Positions 53,961 through 62,057 of a stretch of 64,000 nt of DNA are shown piece after piece; positions within the stretch are counted from its first letter, which is position 1; each line of letters opens with the position of its first letter. The translations under genes were made by a program, and so were the position numbers. The notes under the pieces are model-generated. The model did not search any database and was not told the origin of the DNA. It saw only the letters and a list, made by a program, of their open reading frames with translations. Source of the DNA: an uncultured Saccharospirillaceae bacterium (GTDB lineage Bacteria; Pseudomonadota; Gammaproteobacteria; Pseudomonadales; Oceanobacteraceae); contig CANNFT010000011.1 of assembly GCA_947503895.1 (NCBI GenBank), forward strand, positions 62,001 to 126,000, given 5' to 3'.

Positions 53961-55967
53961 ATGCTAAAAAAAATGAATGTTTCGACTAAGATTTTTGGCG
54001 GATTCACCTTGGTGCTGGTGCTCTCTATCGTCACTTTTTTGACGGCGCTCACCAGTATTTGGGAGATTAATAAAGGGTTAAATACGATTGCAGAACAAAG
54101 TGTACCGATCATCGAAGAGGGCTCTGTTTTATCCAAAGCCATGTTAGAAAGTAACATTACCTTATTGCAGTTATACAACGAACGCCAATTGGAAAAAGTT
54201 GAATCGCAAGTGATCGTTTATCAAAGCTATGAAGCAATGAACTACGAATCAGAAGAAAAGCTGTCAACCCTCACCGAACCTTTACCCAATATCAAACAAC
54301 TGCTTAGCCAATCGGTTGAGGGTGTGAATCAGTATCATGTCACAGCAAAAAACGTCATTGAATTACACAAGCAAACATTGGTTAAGAGAAGTGAGACTGC
54401 CGAGGCTGCATCCAACGTGGCCGACCTAGCCGATGAAATGATCAGTTATATCTATGACCTTGAAAGCACGGTCTCCGATTCAAGCCAGCAGCAAATAATC
54501 ACTCAAACGGGCGAAACCTTAGAAAATTTGGCCGGTGTATTGGCCAGTTCTGCGGTTGCGCAAAGTAAATTTGAAGTGCTCAGTTCGCGCAGTTTGGTGC
54601 AAGACTTATTTGCTCAAATTGAAAACAATTTAAATCAACTCAGCCAGGCACCGAATTTAGTTTCGGATGAAACCATGCTGGCGCTAAGTGAGCAGCAAGC
54701 TCAGTTTAGCAGCGCACTCACCGGAGATAACGTTCTTGAGAAAAAACTCAGCACACTAGAAAGTGCCGCTAAAACACGCACTCAATTAAATAAGGCTCAA
54801 GAACAATCGCATGCTGCTCTCAGTCTTTTAAATCAATTTAATCAGGCGGTTGAAGAATACACTATTGCGCTAAAAAAAGAGGCCTCTGAAACGGTTGCCT
54901 CGACACAAGCATTAATCATTGGGCTAGGCATCGTTGTGATTTTGCTTTCTGTGTTCGTTAGCCTTTTCGTGACCCATTCGATTCGTAAGCCGCTCAATTC
55001 AGCCGTTGCTAACATTAAAAAAGTCGCAACCGGCGATTTGACGGTAGATTTTGGTCCCTCCAGTCATGACGAACTAGGTGCCTTGACTGACAACATGAAA
55101 ATTCTGGTTAATTCGTTCCGTGAAATACTCAAGGAGATCAGCGAAAGCTCGAATGTGCTGGCAACTACGGCAGAGGAGTCGACCTCAATCAGCCAGCAAA
55201 GCTATCAAAGTGTGATCAAGCAAAAAGACCAAAGCCGAATTGTGAACGATTCGATTGGAGAAATGGCCGGTTCTATTACCGAAGTGGCCCGCAGCATTAA
55301 TGGGACCCTAGAGGTCGTCGAGGTAGCGAACAAAGAAGCCATTGATGGTGAAAAACTGCTGCGTAAAAATATTAACAGTATTCAAAGTTTATCCAGTGCC
55401 ATTGATTCGGCCGCTTCTGTTATTGGCAAGCTGAATGAAGAAACCACCAATATCAGCTCCGTTCTAGATGTCATTCGAGGGGTCGCAGAACAAACCAATT
55501 TATTAGCGTTAAATGCAGCCATAGAAGCCGCACGAGCGGGCGAACAGGGCCGTGGTTTTGCAGTCGTAGCGGACGAGGTCAGAACCCTCGCCAGTCGCGC
55601 ACATGACTCCACCGCTGAAATACAGCAATTGATTGAACGTTTATTGGAAGGTGCAGGCAAGGCTGTGAAAACCATGGAGCAGTCTAAGTCGGAAACCCAG
55701 CATTGTGTTGAAGGCATTAATGAAGCAGGCGAAACCCTAAGCGCTATTAGCCGTGGCATCCAAAGCATTAAAGACATGAGTCAAACCATTGCCAGTGCGT
55801 CAGAAGAGCAATCCGCGAATGCTCAAATGCAAACGGAAAATGTTCAGCTCATTGCGGATTTGGCGGAGCAAACCTCAAGCAGCGCCGAGAAAAGTAAAGT
55901 TTCGAGTCAAGAATTGGCTCGAATGGCAGAAAAACAAAGAGAGTTAAGTCGTAAATTTAAGATCTAA
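53961..55967 (+). CDS. Methyl-accepting chemotaxis protein
   Basis: 668 residues from ATG 53961. Helix 1 (IFGGFTLVLVLSIVTFLTALT), a periplasmic helical-bundle sensor (about 45-305), helix 2 (ALIIGLGIVVILLSVFVSLF), HAMP (ATGDLTVDFG), then the signalling domain with tip NLLALNAAIEAARAGEQGRG identical to that of the PilZ receptor. No C-terminal pentapeptide for CheR is apparent. The gene separates maoP from hdfR. Start choice is uncertain; an upstream TTG adds 25 residues. Confidence 0.92.
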   Translation: MLKKMNVSTKIFGGFTLVLVLSIVTFLTALTSIWEINKGLNTIAEQSVPIIEEGSVLSKAMLESNITLLQLYNERQLEKVESQVIVYQSYEAMNYESEEKLSTLTEPLPNIKQLLSQSVEGVNQYHVTAKNVIELHKQTLVKRSETAEAASNVADLADEMISYIYDLESTVSDSSQQQIITQTGETLENLAGVLASSAVAQSKFEVLSSRSLVQDLFAQIENNLNQLSQAPNLVSDETMLALSEQQAQFSSALTGDNVLEKKLSTLESAAKTRTQLNKAQEQSHAALSLLNQFNQAVEEYTIALKKEASETVASTQALIIGLGIVVILLSVFVSLFVTHSIRKPLNSAVANIKKVATGDLTVDFGPSSHDELGALTDNMKILVNSFREILKEISESSNVLATTAEESTSISQQSYQSVIKQKDQSRIVNDSIGEMAGSITEVARSINGTLEVVEVANKEAIDGEKLLRKNINSIQSLSSAIDSAASVIGKLNEETTNISSVLDVIRGVAEQTNLLALNAAIEAARAGEQGRGFAVVADEVRTLASRAHDSTAEIQQLIERLLEGAGKAVKTMEQSKSETQHCVEGINEAGETLSAISRGIQSIKDMSQTIASASEEQSANAQMQTENVQLIADLAEQTSSSAEKSKVSSQELARMAEKQRELSRKFKI

Positions 55968-56117
55968 ATGGGTCTTTTGCCTAGTGGCTTGATTTTGTAA
56001 CGAGCCTGCTAAGCTAATAATTCATCTTCATCAATTTGTATGCTTTACAGATTGTTAATGCTTACCCTCAACGCAGGCAACTGCAGGGGTTAATGGTAAA
56101 TTGAAAGGAGTGTTTTC

Positions 56118-56507
56118 ATGCGCATCACCACAATCCCCAAACAAATCGTGGCGTTGTTTTGCTCGGTTACCCTGTTGACAGCGGCCTTACTATTGCCCGC
56201 AGCCAGTAGTTTTGCCGGCACCTGCGAAATCAAATATACACGGACTGCTTGTCCGGGCAAGGAATCTATTAGTTATAAAAAATGCAAAGGTCAGCCCAGC
56301 TGTTCGAAGTTTAAAGAAACGGCGAATGCCGCTGCGTGTAAAGAAGCTGCGGTGGCGGCTTGTAGGAATAAGCGCTTGACGGTGACCAAATCGAAAGTGA
56401 TTAACGCAGTATTTGATGGCTCAACATTAAAAACGGCGGCTGGCAGTGATGATTTTTGCACGGAATACGCTAAAGCCAGCATGGAATTCAATAAATGTGA
56501 TGGTTAG
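56118..56507 (+). CDS. Small secreted cysteine-rich protein, unknown
   Basis: 129 residues with a long signal peptide (IVALFCSVTLLTAALLLPAASSFA). The mature part has eight cysteines (CEIKYTRTACPG, KKCKGQPSC, AACKEAAVAACRNK, DDFCTEY, NKCDG), so up to four disulfides. It is basic. A very good AAGGAG lies upstream. No named family; a secreted or periplasmic binding protein is possible. Confidence 0.75.
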   Translation: MRITTIPKQIVALFCSVTLLTAALLLPAASSFAGTCEIKYTRTACPGKESISYKKCKGQPSCSKFKETANAAACKEAAVAACRNKRLTVTKSKVINAVFDGSTLKTAAGSDDFCTEYAKASMEFNKCDG

Positions 56508-56544
56508 ATGAATGTTCATCAAGCACTCGAAATGTCTCACGAAT

Positions 56545-56572
56545 AGGCTTACTGAAAAGTAGGCCTTTTTTT
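56545..56572 (+). terminator. Rho-independent terminator
   Basis: AGGCTTAC pairs with GTAGGCCT (one G-U pair) around loop TGAAAA, followed by about seven T. It ends the cysteine-rich gene. The rest of the 349-base gap up to 56856 contains no gene. Confidence 0.85.
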
Positions 56573-56856
56573 ATGCCTAAAGATAACGAGACGGCCATGA
56601 AAGGCGCAGGCGTCACCCATCAATTTGATGGATTTCGTGCCCATGCTGCGTCATTGCCTCAAACTCGCCTTCGCTCAGTGAGCACCGTGAGGGCCTTCAA
56701 AGGGATGGGAGGAAGCGCTAACACCCCCTGAAAATCTATGGTAAAACATCCCTGTCTATGGAATTTCAATCTCATGGGCGAATGGTCATCGTTTAACACC
56801 AATCGTTTAACACCTAAGATGACGCCCCATTGATACCTTAACCAACATGAGAACGC

Positions 56857-57741
56857 ATGGATACCGAACTGCTCAAGACGTTTATAGAAGTCTGCAAAAC
56901 GCGCCACTTTGGTAAGGCGGCTGAAAACCTATACGTGACACAGGCAGCGGTCAGTTCCCGCATACGGCAATTAGAGAGCCGATTAGGCGTAGAGTTGTTC
57001 AATCGGTTGCGCAATAACCTCAAGTTGACCCCTGCGGGTGAGCGATTGGTGCCCCATGCCGAATCTGTGCTGAATGCTTGGCAAAGAGCTTTTCAGGAGG
57101 TCGCGATTACCGAAACGCAATCGCAAATGCTAGCACTGGGCGGCAGCCCGAATGTATGGGATCTCATGTTGCAGAACAGCCTGTACGAATTAAAAATCAC
57201 CAAACCCGATTTAGCGATTCGCGCAGAAGTGTTGACGCAATCTGTGGTTCCCAGAATGCTACTTGAGCGCACATTAGATTTAGCACTGGTATTTGATGCG
57301 CCTAAAGTTGAAGAACTGAATAATACTCTGCTGTTCCAACTGCCGCTGGAATTGGTCAGCACCCATGCGGACTTGGCAATTGAAGACATAGAACGGGTGG
57401 GGTACATCATGCTGGACTGGGGAACGTTGTTCAGTGTGCAACACGCCAAATTGTGCAAAGCCTTACCGGCTCCTAGCTTGCACACCAATATTGCTCGTGT
57501 CGCGTTGGACTTTATGCTGCAAGCCGGTGGTGCTGCGTATCTTCCCAATAGTTTGACCGAAGCGTATGTGGAGCAGGGGGCGTTATTCCGGATGGAAGGT
57601 GCCCCAGAAATGAATCGAGATGTATTCGCCTGCTACCACAAAGACAACGAGAACCGCGCTCTGCTAGAAGAAGTGATCGAACTCTTTAAAGCACTCGGTT
57701 CAAAAGTAGCCCCGAGCTTATTGCCAGAACAATTGGCTTAA
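56857..57741 (+). CDS. hdfR: LysR-family regulator, HdfR-like
   Basis: 294 residues. The N-terminal winged HTH (MDTELLKTFIEVCKTRHFGKAA, TQAAVSSRIRQLE) is followed by a LysR substrate domain. RHFGKAAENLYVTQAAVSSRI closely resembles HdfR, a repressor of flagellar flhDC in E. coli. Location near maoP supports the assignment. Targets here are unknown. Confidence 0.85.
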   Translation: MDTELLKTFIEVCKTRHFGKAAENLYVTQAAVSSRIRQLESRLGVELFNRLRNNLKLTPAGERLVPHAESVLNAWQRAFQEVAITETQSQMLALGGSPNVWDLMLQNSLYELKITKPDLAIRAEVLTQSVVPRMLLERTLDLALVFDAPKVEELNNTLLFQLPLELVSTHADLAIEDIERVGYIMLDWGTLFSVQHAKLCKALPAPSLHTNIARVALDFMLQAGGAAYLPNSLTEAYVEQGALFRMEGAPEMNRDVFACYHKDNENRALLEEVIELFKALGSKVAPSLLPEQLA

Positions 57742-57744
57742 ATG

Positions 57745-57809
57745 TTTGGATTCACCGTCACCCAAGCATGAAGGGTGTACCTGCATCGGCGATGAACGGA
57801 GAATCCAAA
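57745..57809. terminator. Nested stem-loop between convergent genes
   Basis: TTTGGATTC (57745-57753) pairs with GAATCCAAA (57801-57809), enclosing an inner CACCC / GGGTG hairpin. It sits between the convergent hdfR and acidic-protein genes, so a terminator role is likely. Confidence 0.55.
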
Positions 57810-57836
57810 TTTGTTGAGTCAGCTTGTGGTCAGGTG

Positions 57837-58133
57837 TTACTCGACCACCGCTTGTTCTGATTCGTCATAATCCGCTTCAACCTCTGAGGCAGCGTCATCT
57901 GAGTAGGGCTGTTCATAGTCGCTACTCGCCATTTCAATAGACTCATCGGATACTGGTTCTTCGTATTCAGAATTCATGTTTGCACGACATTCTTCAAGAT
58001 AAACCGCTAAATTGTCTTGATCAATGCCATCCATCACCGCCCATTCACGACATTCGGTGTCGACATTGGCATGAGCAGTGGTGCCAAATACCATGGCAGC
58101 CATGAGTACAGTAACGGGAATGAAGGTTTTCAT
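57837..58133 (-). CDS. Small secreted acidic protein, unknown
   Basis: 98 residues: signal peptide (FIPVTVLMAAMVFGTTAHA), a short globular core with two cysteines (ECREWAVMDGIDQDNLAVYLEECRANM), then an acidic, Ser/Tyr-rich disordered tail (YEEPVSDESIEMASSDYEQP). It has GAGGA upstream of the ATG. Role unknown. Confidence 0.72.
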   Translation of the reverse strand: MKTFIPVTVLMAAMVFGTTAHANVDTECREWAVMDGIDQDNLAVYLEECRANMNSEYEEPVSDESIEMASSDYEQPYSDDAASEVEADYDESEQAVVE

Positions 58134-58435
58134 TGTCGAGTGGTCCTCAAAGCAAGTTTGGCCCCAGCTTCAACTTGCGTTAACGTACTTAATTAAAATG
58201 TTGGGCTACGATGAGCCGGTAAAGCGGAATATAAGCTGATTAATTCGATGCTGAACAGCAAAATAATTTTATCGAAACGATAATGGGCCATCTCTTATGG
58301 TTCGACTCAATCAATCTTGCCTAGGAGACGTTGCCAATCAAGCGAGTTCGGCGTAAATAGGCAGAGGTGGCAGGTAGTGAATAAAGCTTGCCACAGGTTT
58401 TAGTCGGCACGACGATCAATTGAACAGGAGTTTGC
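58134..58435. other. Divergent region with AT-rich elements
   Basis: A 302-base gap between the acidic-protein gene and DUF1003. AAAATAATTTTAT (58260-58272) is the reverse complement of the ATAAAATTATTTT repeats at 59018-59030 and 59040-59052 on the other side of DUF1003. No gene. Confidence 0.4.
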
Positions 58436-58954
58436 ATGAAAAAGTATTTCGAGAACCTTGCTAAAGCATTGTTTGACGTTTCCTATCACAAATTGGATAA
58501 AGAACAGCAAAAGGTCATCGAAAGTATCGCCAATCAGGAAACTCTGGTTGAGAACATCAATGATGTTTTTCACGATAACTTAACCGTTGGGCAAAAATTG
58601 GCGGATAAGGTGGCCTCGTTTGGCGGTTCTTGGACATTCATCGGGATCTTTGCCGTACTGATGCTGATTTGGATGAGTGTCAACTCGTACCTATTTTTGG
58701 CGGAAAAATCCTTTGACCCCTATCCTTACATTTTGCTGAACTTGGGCCTCTCGACGTTGGCAGCGCTACAAGCGCCGATCATTATGATGTCGCAAAATCG
58801 ACAGTCTGAAAAAGACCGTCTGAAAGTCACTGCAAACTATGAAGTAAGCTTAAAAACCGATCTTGAAATTATGCGCTTGCACCAAAAGGTGGACGAACTG
58901 ACAGCGTTGATTAAGGATAACAACAAGCCATCGAAGTTCGACTCAGAAGTATAA
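58436..58954 (+). CDS. DUF1003 membrane protein
   Basis: 172 residues with two adjacent membrane helices (WTFIGIFAVLMLIWMSVN, YILLNLGLSTLAALQAPIIMM) and IIMMSQNRQSEKDR, the DUF1003 signature. A C-terminal coiled coil (LEIMRLHQKVDELTALI) follows. Function of the family is unknown. CAGGAG lies upstream. Confidence 0.88.
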   Translation: MKKYFENLAKALFDVSYHKLDKEQQKVIESIANQETLVENINDVFHDNLTVGQKLADKVASFGGSWTFIGIFAVLMLIWMSVNSYLFLAEKSFDPYPYILLNLGLSTLAALQAPIIMMSQNRQSEKDRLKVTANYEVSLKTDLEIMRLHQKVDELTALIKDNNKPSKFDSEV

Positions 58955-59017
58955 CTCAACGCTTTGATGGTTGATTGACGAAAAAACTCCAGTGAAGGTG
59001 CTGATGTGTTTTGAGCC

Positions 59018-59052
59018 ATAAAATTATTTTGTCTTTAAGATAAAATTATTTT
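59018..59052 (+). repeat. Direct repeat ATAAAATTATTTT upstream of rimK
   Basis: Two 13-base copies (59018-59030, 59040-59052) are 22 bases apart start to start, about 150 bases before rimK. They may be AT-rich upstream promoter elements or a regulator site. An inverted copy lies before DUF1003. Confidence 0.55.
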
Positions 59053-59204
59053 TCTGTATTTTTGACTCGTGGTTCCTACACTGCGCGCTCCTTTGACTAT
59101 GGCCTGTAGGCGAGCTTGGACTGAGTCCGTCTTTATTCAGGGGCAGGCCAGTCCCAACCCAAATTTATTAACTAAATCTTAACTGACCGATCAAGGATGT
59201 ACTT

Positions 59205-60110
59205 ATGCGTATTGCTGTTCTATCTCGAAACGAAAATCTGTACTCAACCCGTCGTTTGAAAGAGGCGGCAGAAGCGCGTGGACATGAAATTGATATTATC
59301 GACACCTTGCACTGCTATATGGATATCACCAGTGCTAAACCGACCGTGCGCTACCACGGTGAAGCTTTGCCACTTTACGATGCAGTGATTCCGCGCATTG
59401 GCGCATCCATCACGTTCTACGGTACGTCAGTGGTTCGTCAGTTTGAAATGCAAGGCACGTTCTGCATCAATGAATCGGTTGCGATTAGCCGAAGCCGAGA
59501 CAAGTTGCGTTCACTGCAATTGTTATCGCGCAAAGGCATTGGTCTACCGCGGACGGGTTTTGCCAGTAAGCCCGACAGTGCTGCGGATTTAATTAAAAAC
59601 GTCGGTGGCGCGCCGGTGGTGATAAAACTGTTGGAAGGTACGCAAGGCATTGGTGTTGTATTGGCTGAAACGAAAAAAGCAGCAGAAAGTATCATCGAAG
59701 CGTTTATGGGATTAAAGGCCAACATTCTCGTGCAAGAATTCATCAAGGAAGCAGGTGGTGCAGATATTCGATGCTTGGTGGTGGGTGGAAAAGTCATTGC
59801 TGCCATGAAACGCCAAGGAGCGGAAGGAGAATTCCGTTCTAACTTACACCGTGGTGGCACAGCCGCATTAGTTAAACTGAGCCCTGAAGAGCGTAAAACC
59901 GCCGTAGATGCCGCCAAAGCCATGGGGTTAAACATGTGTGGCGTGGATATTTTGCGTTCAAATAACGGACCTGTCGTCATGGAAGTGAACTCTTCGCCCG
60001 GCTTAGAAGGCATTGAAACGGCGACCGGCAAAGACATCGCTGGGATGATTGTCGAATTTTTAGAAAAAAATGCCAAGCCGAATGCCAACCGTACCAAGGG
60101 CAAAGGGTAA
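59205..60110 (+). CDS. rimK: Ribosomal protein S6 L-glutamate ligase RimK
   Basis: 301-residue ATP-grasp enzyme adding glutamates to the C-terminus of ribosomal S6. ATP-grasp elements: RSRDKLRSLQLL, APVVIKLLEGTQGIGVVL, NILVQEFIKEAGGADIRCLVVGG, and metal ligands in VVMEVNSSPGLEGIE. Length is typical. AAGGATG precedes the ATG. A RimB-like protease gene lies 270 bases downstream, an arrangement known in RimABK systems where c-di-GMP modulates RimK. Confidence 0.96.
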   Translation: MRIAVLSRNENLYSTRRLKEAAEARGHEIDIIDTLHCYMDITSAKPTVRYHGEALPLYDAVIPRIGASITFYGTSVVRQFEMQGTFCINESVAISRSRDKLRSLQLLSRKGIGLPRTGFASKPDSAADLIKNVGGAPVVIKLLEGTQGIGVVLAETKKAAESIIEAFMGLKANILVQEFIKEAGGADIRCLVVGGKVIAAMKRQGAEGEFRSNLHRGGTAALVKLSPEERKTAVDAAKAMGLNMCGVDILRSNNGPVVMEVNSSPGLEGIETATGKDIAGMIVEFLEKNAKPNANRTKGKG

Positions 60111-60380
60111 TTTAACGCTTTAGTTGAACGTCTATTTTCGCTGATAAACAGCGAAGACTTCATTGGCAACATATACTGAAATAGACAGCTCGACGATGGC
60201 ATACATTCAACCTATTGTCAGTCGCGAAGACGCAAGATGACGGCAACTCTACCTGACGGGTTTGTGTTGGGTAGAGAGCATTGATGAAGACAGAATTAGG
60301 CCCGTGACGGAATCTGCGGGCAGATCACGCTTGATGATGGTGAATGATCTAGGCGTGACGCATGAGCGGAAATCAATAAA

Positions 60381-60827
60381 ATGAACAACGATTCGCAGAA
60401 AACCATGGTCGGTGCCATTGAGGTGTGTGACTTACCAGAACTGGATATTCACGGGTTACATATTCGTGTGGATACCGGCGCAGCGACGTCTTCACTGCAT
60501 GTGGATAACATTGAGGAATTTAAAAAAGGAAAAGAGCGCTGGGTGCGTTTTGATTTACATCCAGATATCCACAATGTGTCGAAAATAGTGCGAAGAGAAG
60601 CCAAGCAGGTGGATATTCGCAATGTAAAAAGCTCTTCCGGAGAGCGTCAGAAACGGTACGTTATCGAGACTGCCATGGTCTTAGCTGGCCAACAATGGGA
60701 TGTGTATATAACGTTATCTGACCGATCCAGCATGACGTACCTGATGCTTTTGGGACGTCAGGCCATGAAAGACCGATTGGTTGTGGACCCTAGCAGCGAG
60801 TTTTTATTGGGCCAACCCAGTGCGTAG
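60381..60827 (+). CDS. RimB-like retropepsin (RimK-associated protease family)
   Basis: 148 residues. Single aspartic-protease motif in LHIRVDTGAATSSLHV; VRFDLHP and MLLGRQAMKDRLVVDPSSEFLLG match the family often labelled ATP-dependent zinc protease, now regarded as retropepsin-like. RimB proteins trim glutamates or act with RimK. It is soluble. Proximity to rimK supports the role. Confidence 0.85.
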   Translation: MNNDSQKTMVGAIEVCDLPELDIHGLHIRVDTGAATSSLHVDNIEEFKKGKERWVRFDLHPDIHNVSKIVRREAKQVDIRNVKSSSGERQKRYVIETAMVLAGQQWDVYITLSDRSSMTYLMLLGRQAMKDRLVVDPSSEFLLGQPSA

Positions 60828-61088
60828 TCGTGAATGTGAATGCCGAGTTTGGTCCGTGAAAGCGGATTAAAACGCTGAACGGCCTTTCACATTATCTTGA
60901 TTTGGCCGATGTTGACCAGCCTTTCAAATTTAAGCGAGTACGTTTGTATTGCATAGGAAAAGTTGACGACTGATTCAGGAAAATCACTGACGCATTTCGC
61001 GGGGCAGGTCTCATCCTGCCCTGTGAATTTCATGCAGTTAGGACTATCCTATTAGACCTTTAAATTTAAGAACGAATGCGAAAACCTC

Positions 61089-61952
61089 TTGGAAATCACC
61101 TCCCACTTCTTTAGTGAATTTGTCAGCACCCATAAAATGGCGGCTTCTCTGCTGCTGATCATCGTTGCGATATTTGTCCGTTGGTTCATTATCAAACAGC
61201 TTCGAAAATTGCCCCGTGGTGAAGACAATCAACCCAGACGCTGGATCAACAGCGCAAATAACGCGATCAATTTAACCATTGTTATTGGTTTGGTGGTGAT
61301 TTGGATATCCGAATTACGCTTTTTGGCTTTATCCATTGCCACCTTTGTCGTGGCTTTGGTCATCGCGACACGAGAATTCATACAGTGTTTTATCGGTGCG
61401 TTTTATCACGCCAGCACGCGTACTTTCACCATCGGCGATTGGATACGCGTAGGCGACCACTATGGTGAGGTCGTTAACAGCAGTTGGTTAAGTACCACAC
61501 TTTGGGAAGTGGATATGAATTCCAAAACCTATGACTACACCGGAAAGTCATTGGTGATTCCCAATAATTTACTGGTGGCACATACGGTTGAGAATTTAAA
61601 TTATATGCGGCGATACGTTCGCCATAGTTTTAATTTGGTGCGTGAAGCTGAACATATCGATTTCTTTAAAATCCGAGAGTTTATGTTAGGCCAGATTAAG
61701 AAGCATAGTGCCTCATTTGAGGATGTAGCCGCGCGCTATCGCAGCATTATAGAGACCCGTGTAGGGGTAGAATTAATTCCGCCAGAGCCAACGGTGCGAA
61801 TTTCCACGACGGAGTTGGGAAAAAATATGATGACGATTACATTATTTTGCCCGACGAAAGAAGCGGTAGAGTTGGAGCAGCAGCTTACTTCAGATTTTAT
61901 GCTCTACTGGTATGAAGAACTTAACAAGCTGCCGTCCATTGTGACGGAGTAA
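61089..61952 (+). CDS. MscS-family mechanosensitive channel
   Basis: 287 residues if TTG 61089 is used (ATG 61137 would give 271). Three N-terminal helices (MAASLLLIIVAIFVRWFI, AINLTIVIGLVVIWI, FLALSIATFVVALVIATRE), then the MscS beta domain (FTIGDWIRVGDHYGEVVNSSW, YDYTGKSLVIPNNLLVAHTVENL) and C-terminal domain. It should relieve hypo-osmotic pressure. The start is uncertain because the ribosome site is weak. Confidence 0.85.
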   Translation: MEITSHFFSEFVSTHKMAASLLLIIVAIFVRWFIIKQLRKLPRGEDNQPRRWINSANNAINLTIVIGLVVIWISELRFLALSIATFVVALVIATREFIQCFIGAFYHASTRTFTIGDWIRVGDHYGEVVNSSWLSTTLWEVDMNSKTYDYTGKSLVIPNNLLVAHTVENLNYMRRYVRHSFNLVREAEHIDFFKIREFMLGQIKKHSASFEDVAARYRSIIETRVGVELIPPEPTVRISTTELGKNMMTITLFCPTKEAVELEQQLTSDFMLYWYEELNKLPSIVTE

Positions 61953-61981
61953 TATCACCTGTCCGGAACGATGCCACCTCT

Positions 61982-62023
61982 ATTACCCTCACCGCCCGAT
62001 GGATATCGGAAGATGAGGGTAAT
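61982..62023. terminator. Strong stem-loop between convergent genes
   Basis: ATTACCCTCA (61982-61991) pairs with TGAGGGTAAT (62014-62023), with inner CCGAT / ATCGG inside. It separates the channel gene from the exeM-like gene. No U-tract is visible, but the position and 15 pairs indicate termination. Confidence 0.7.
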
Positions 62024-62057
62024 GGAGTCGCAGAGCCATCATTCAATATTGGAAATG

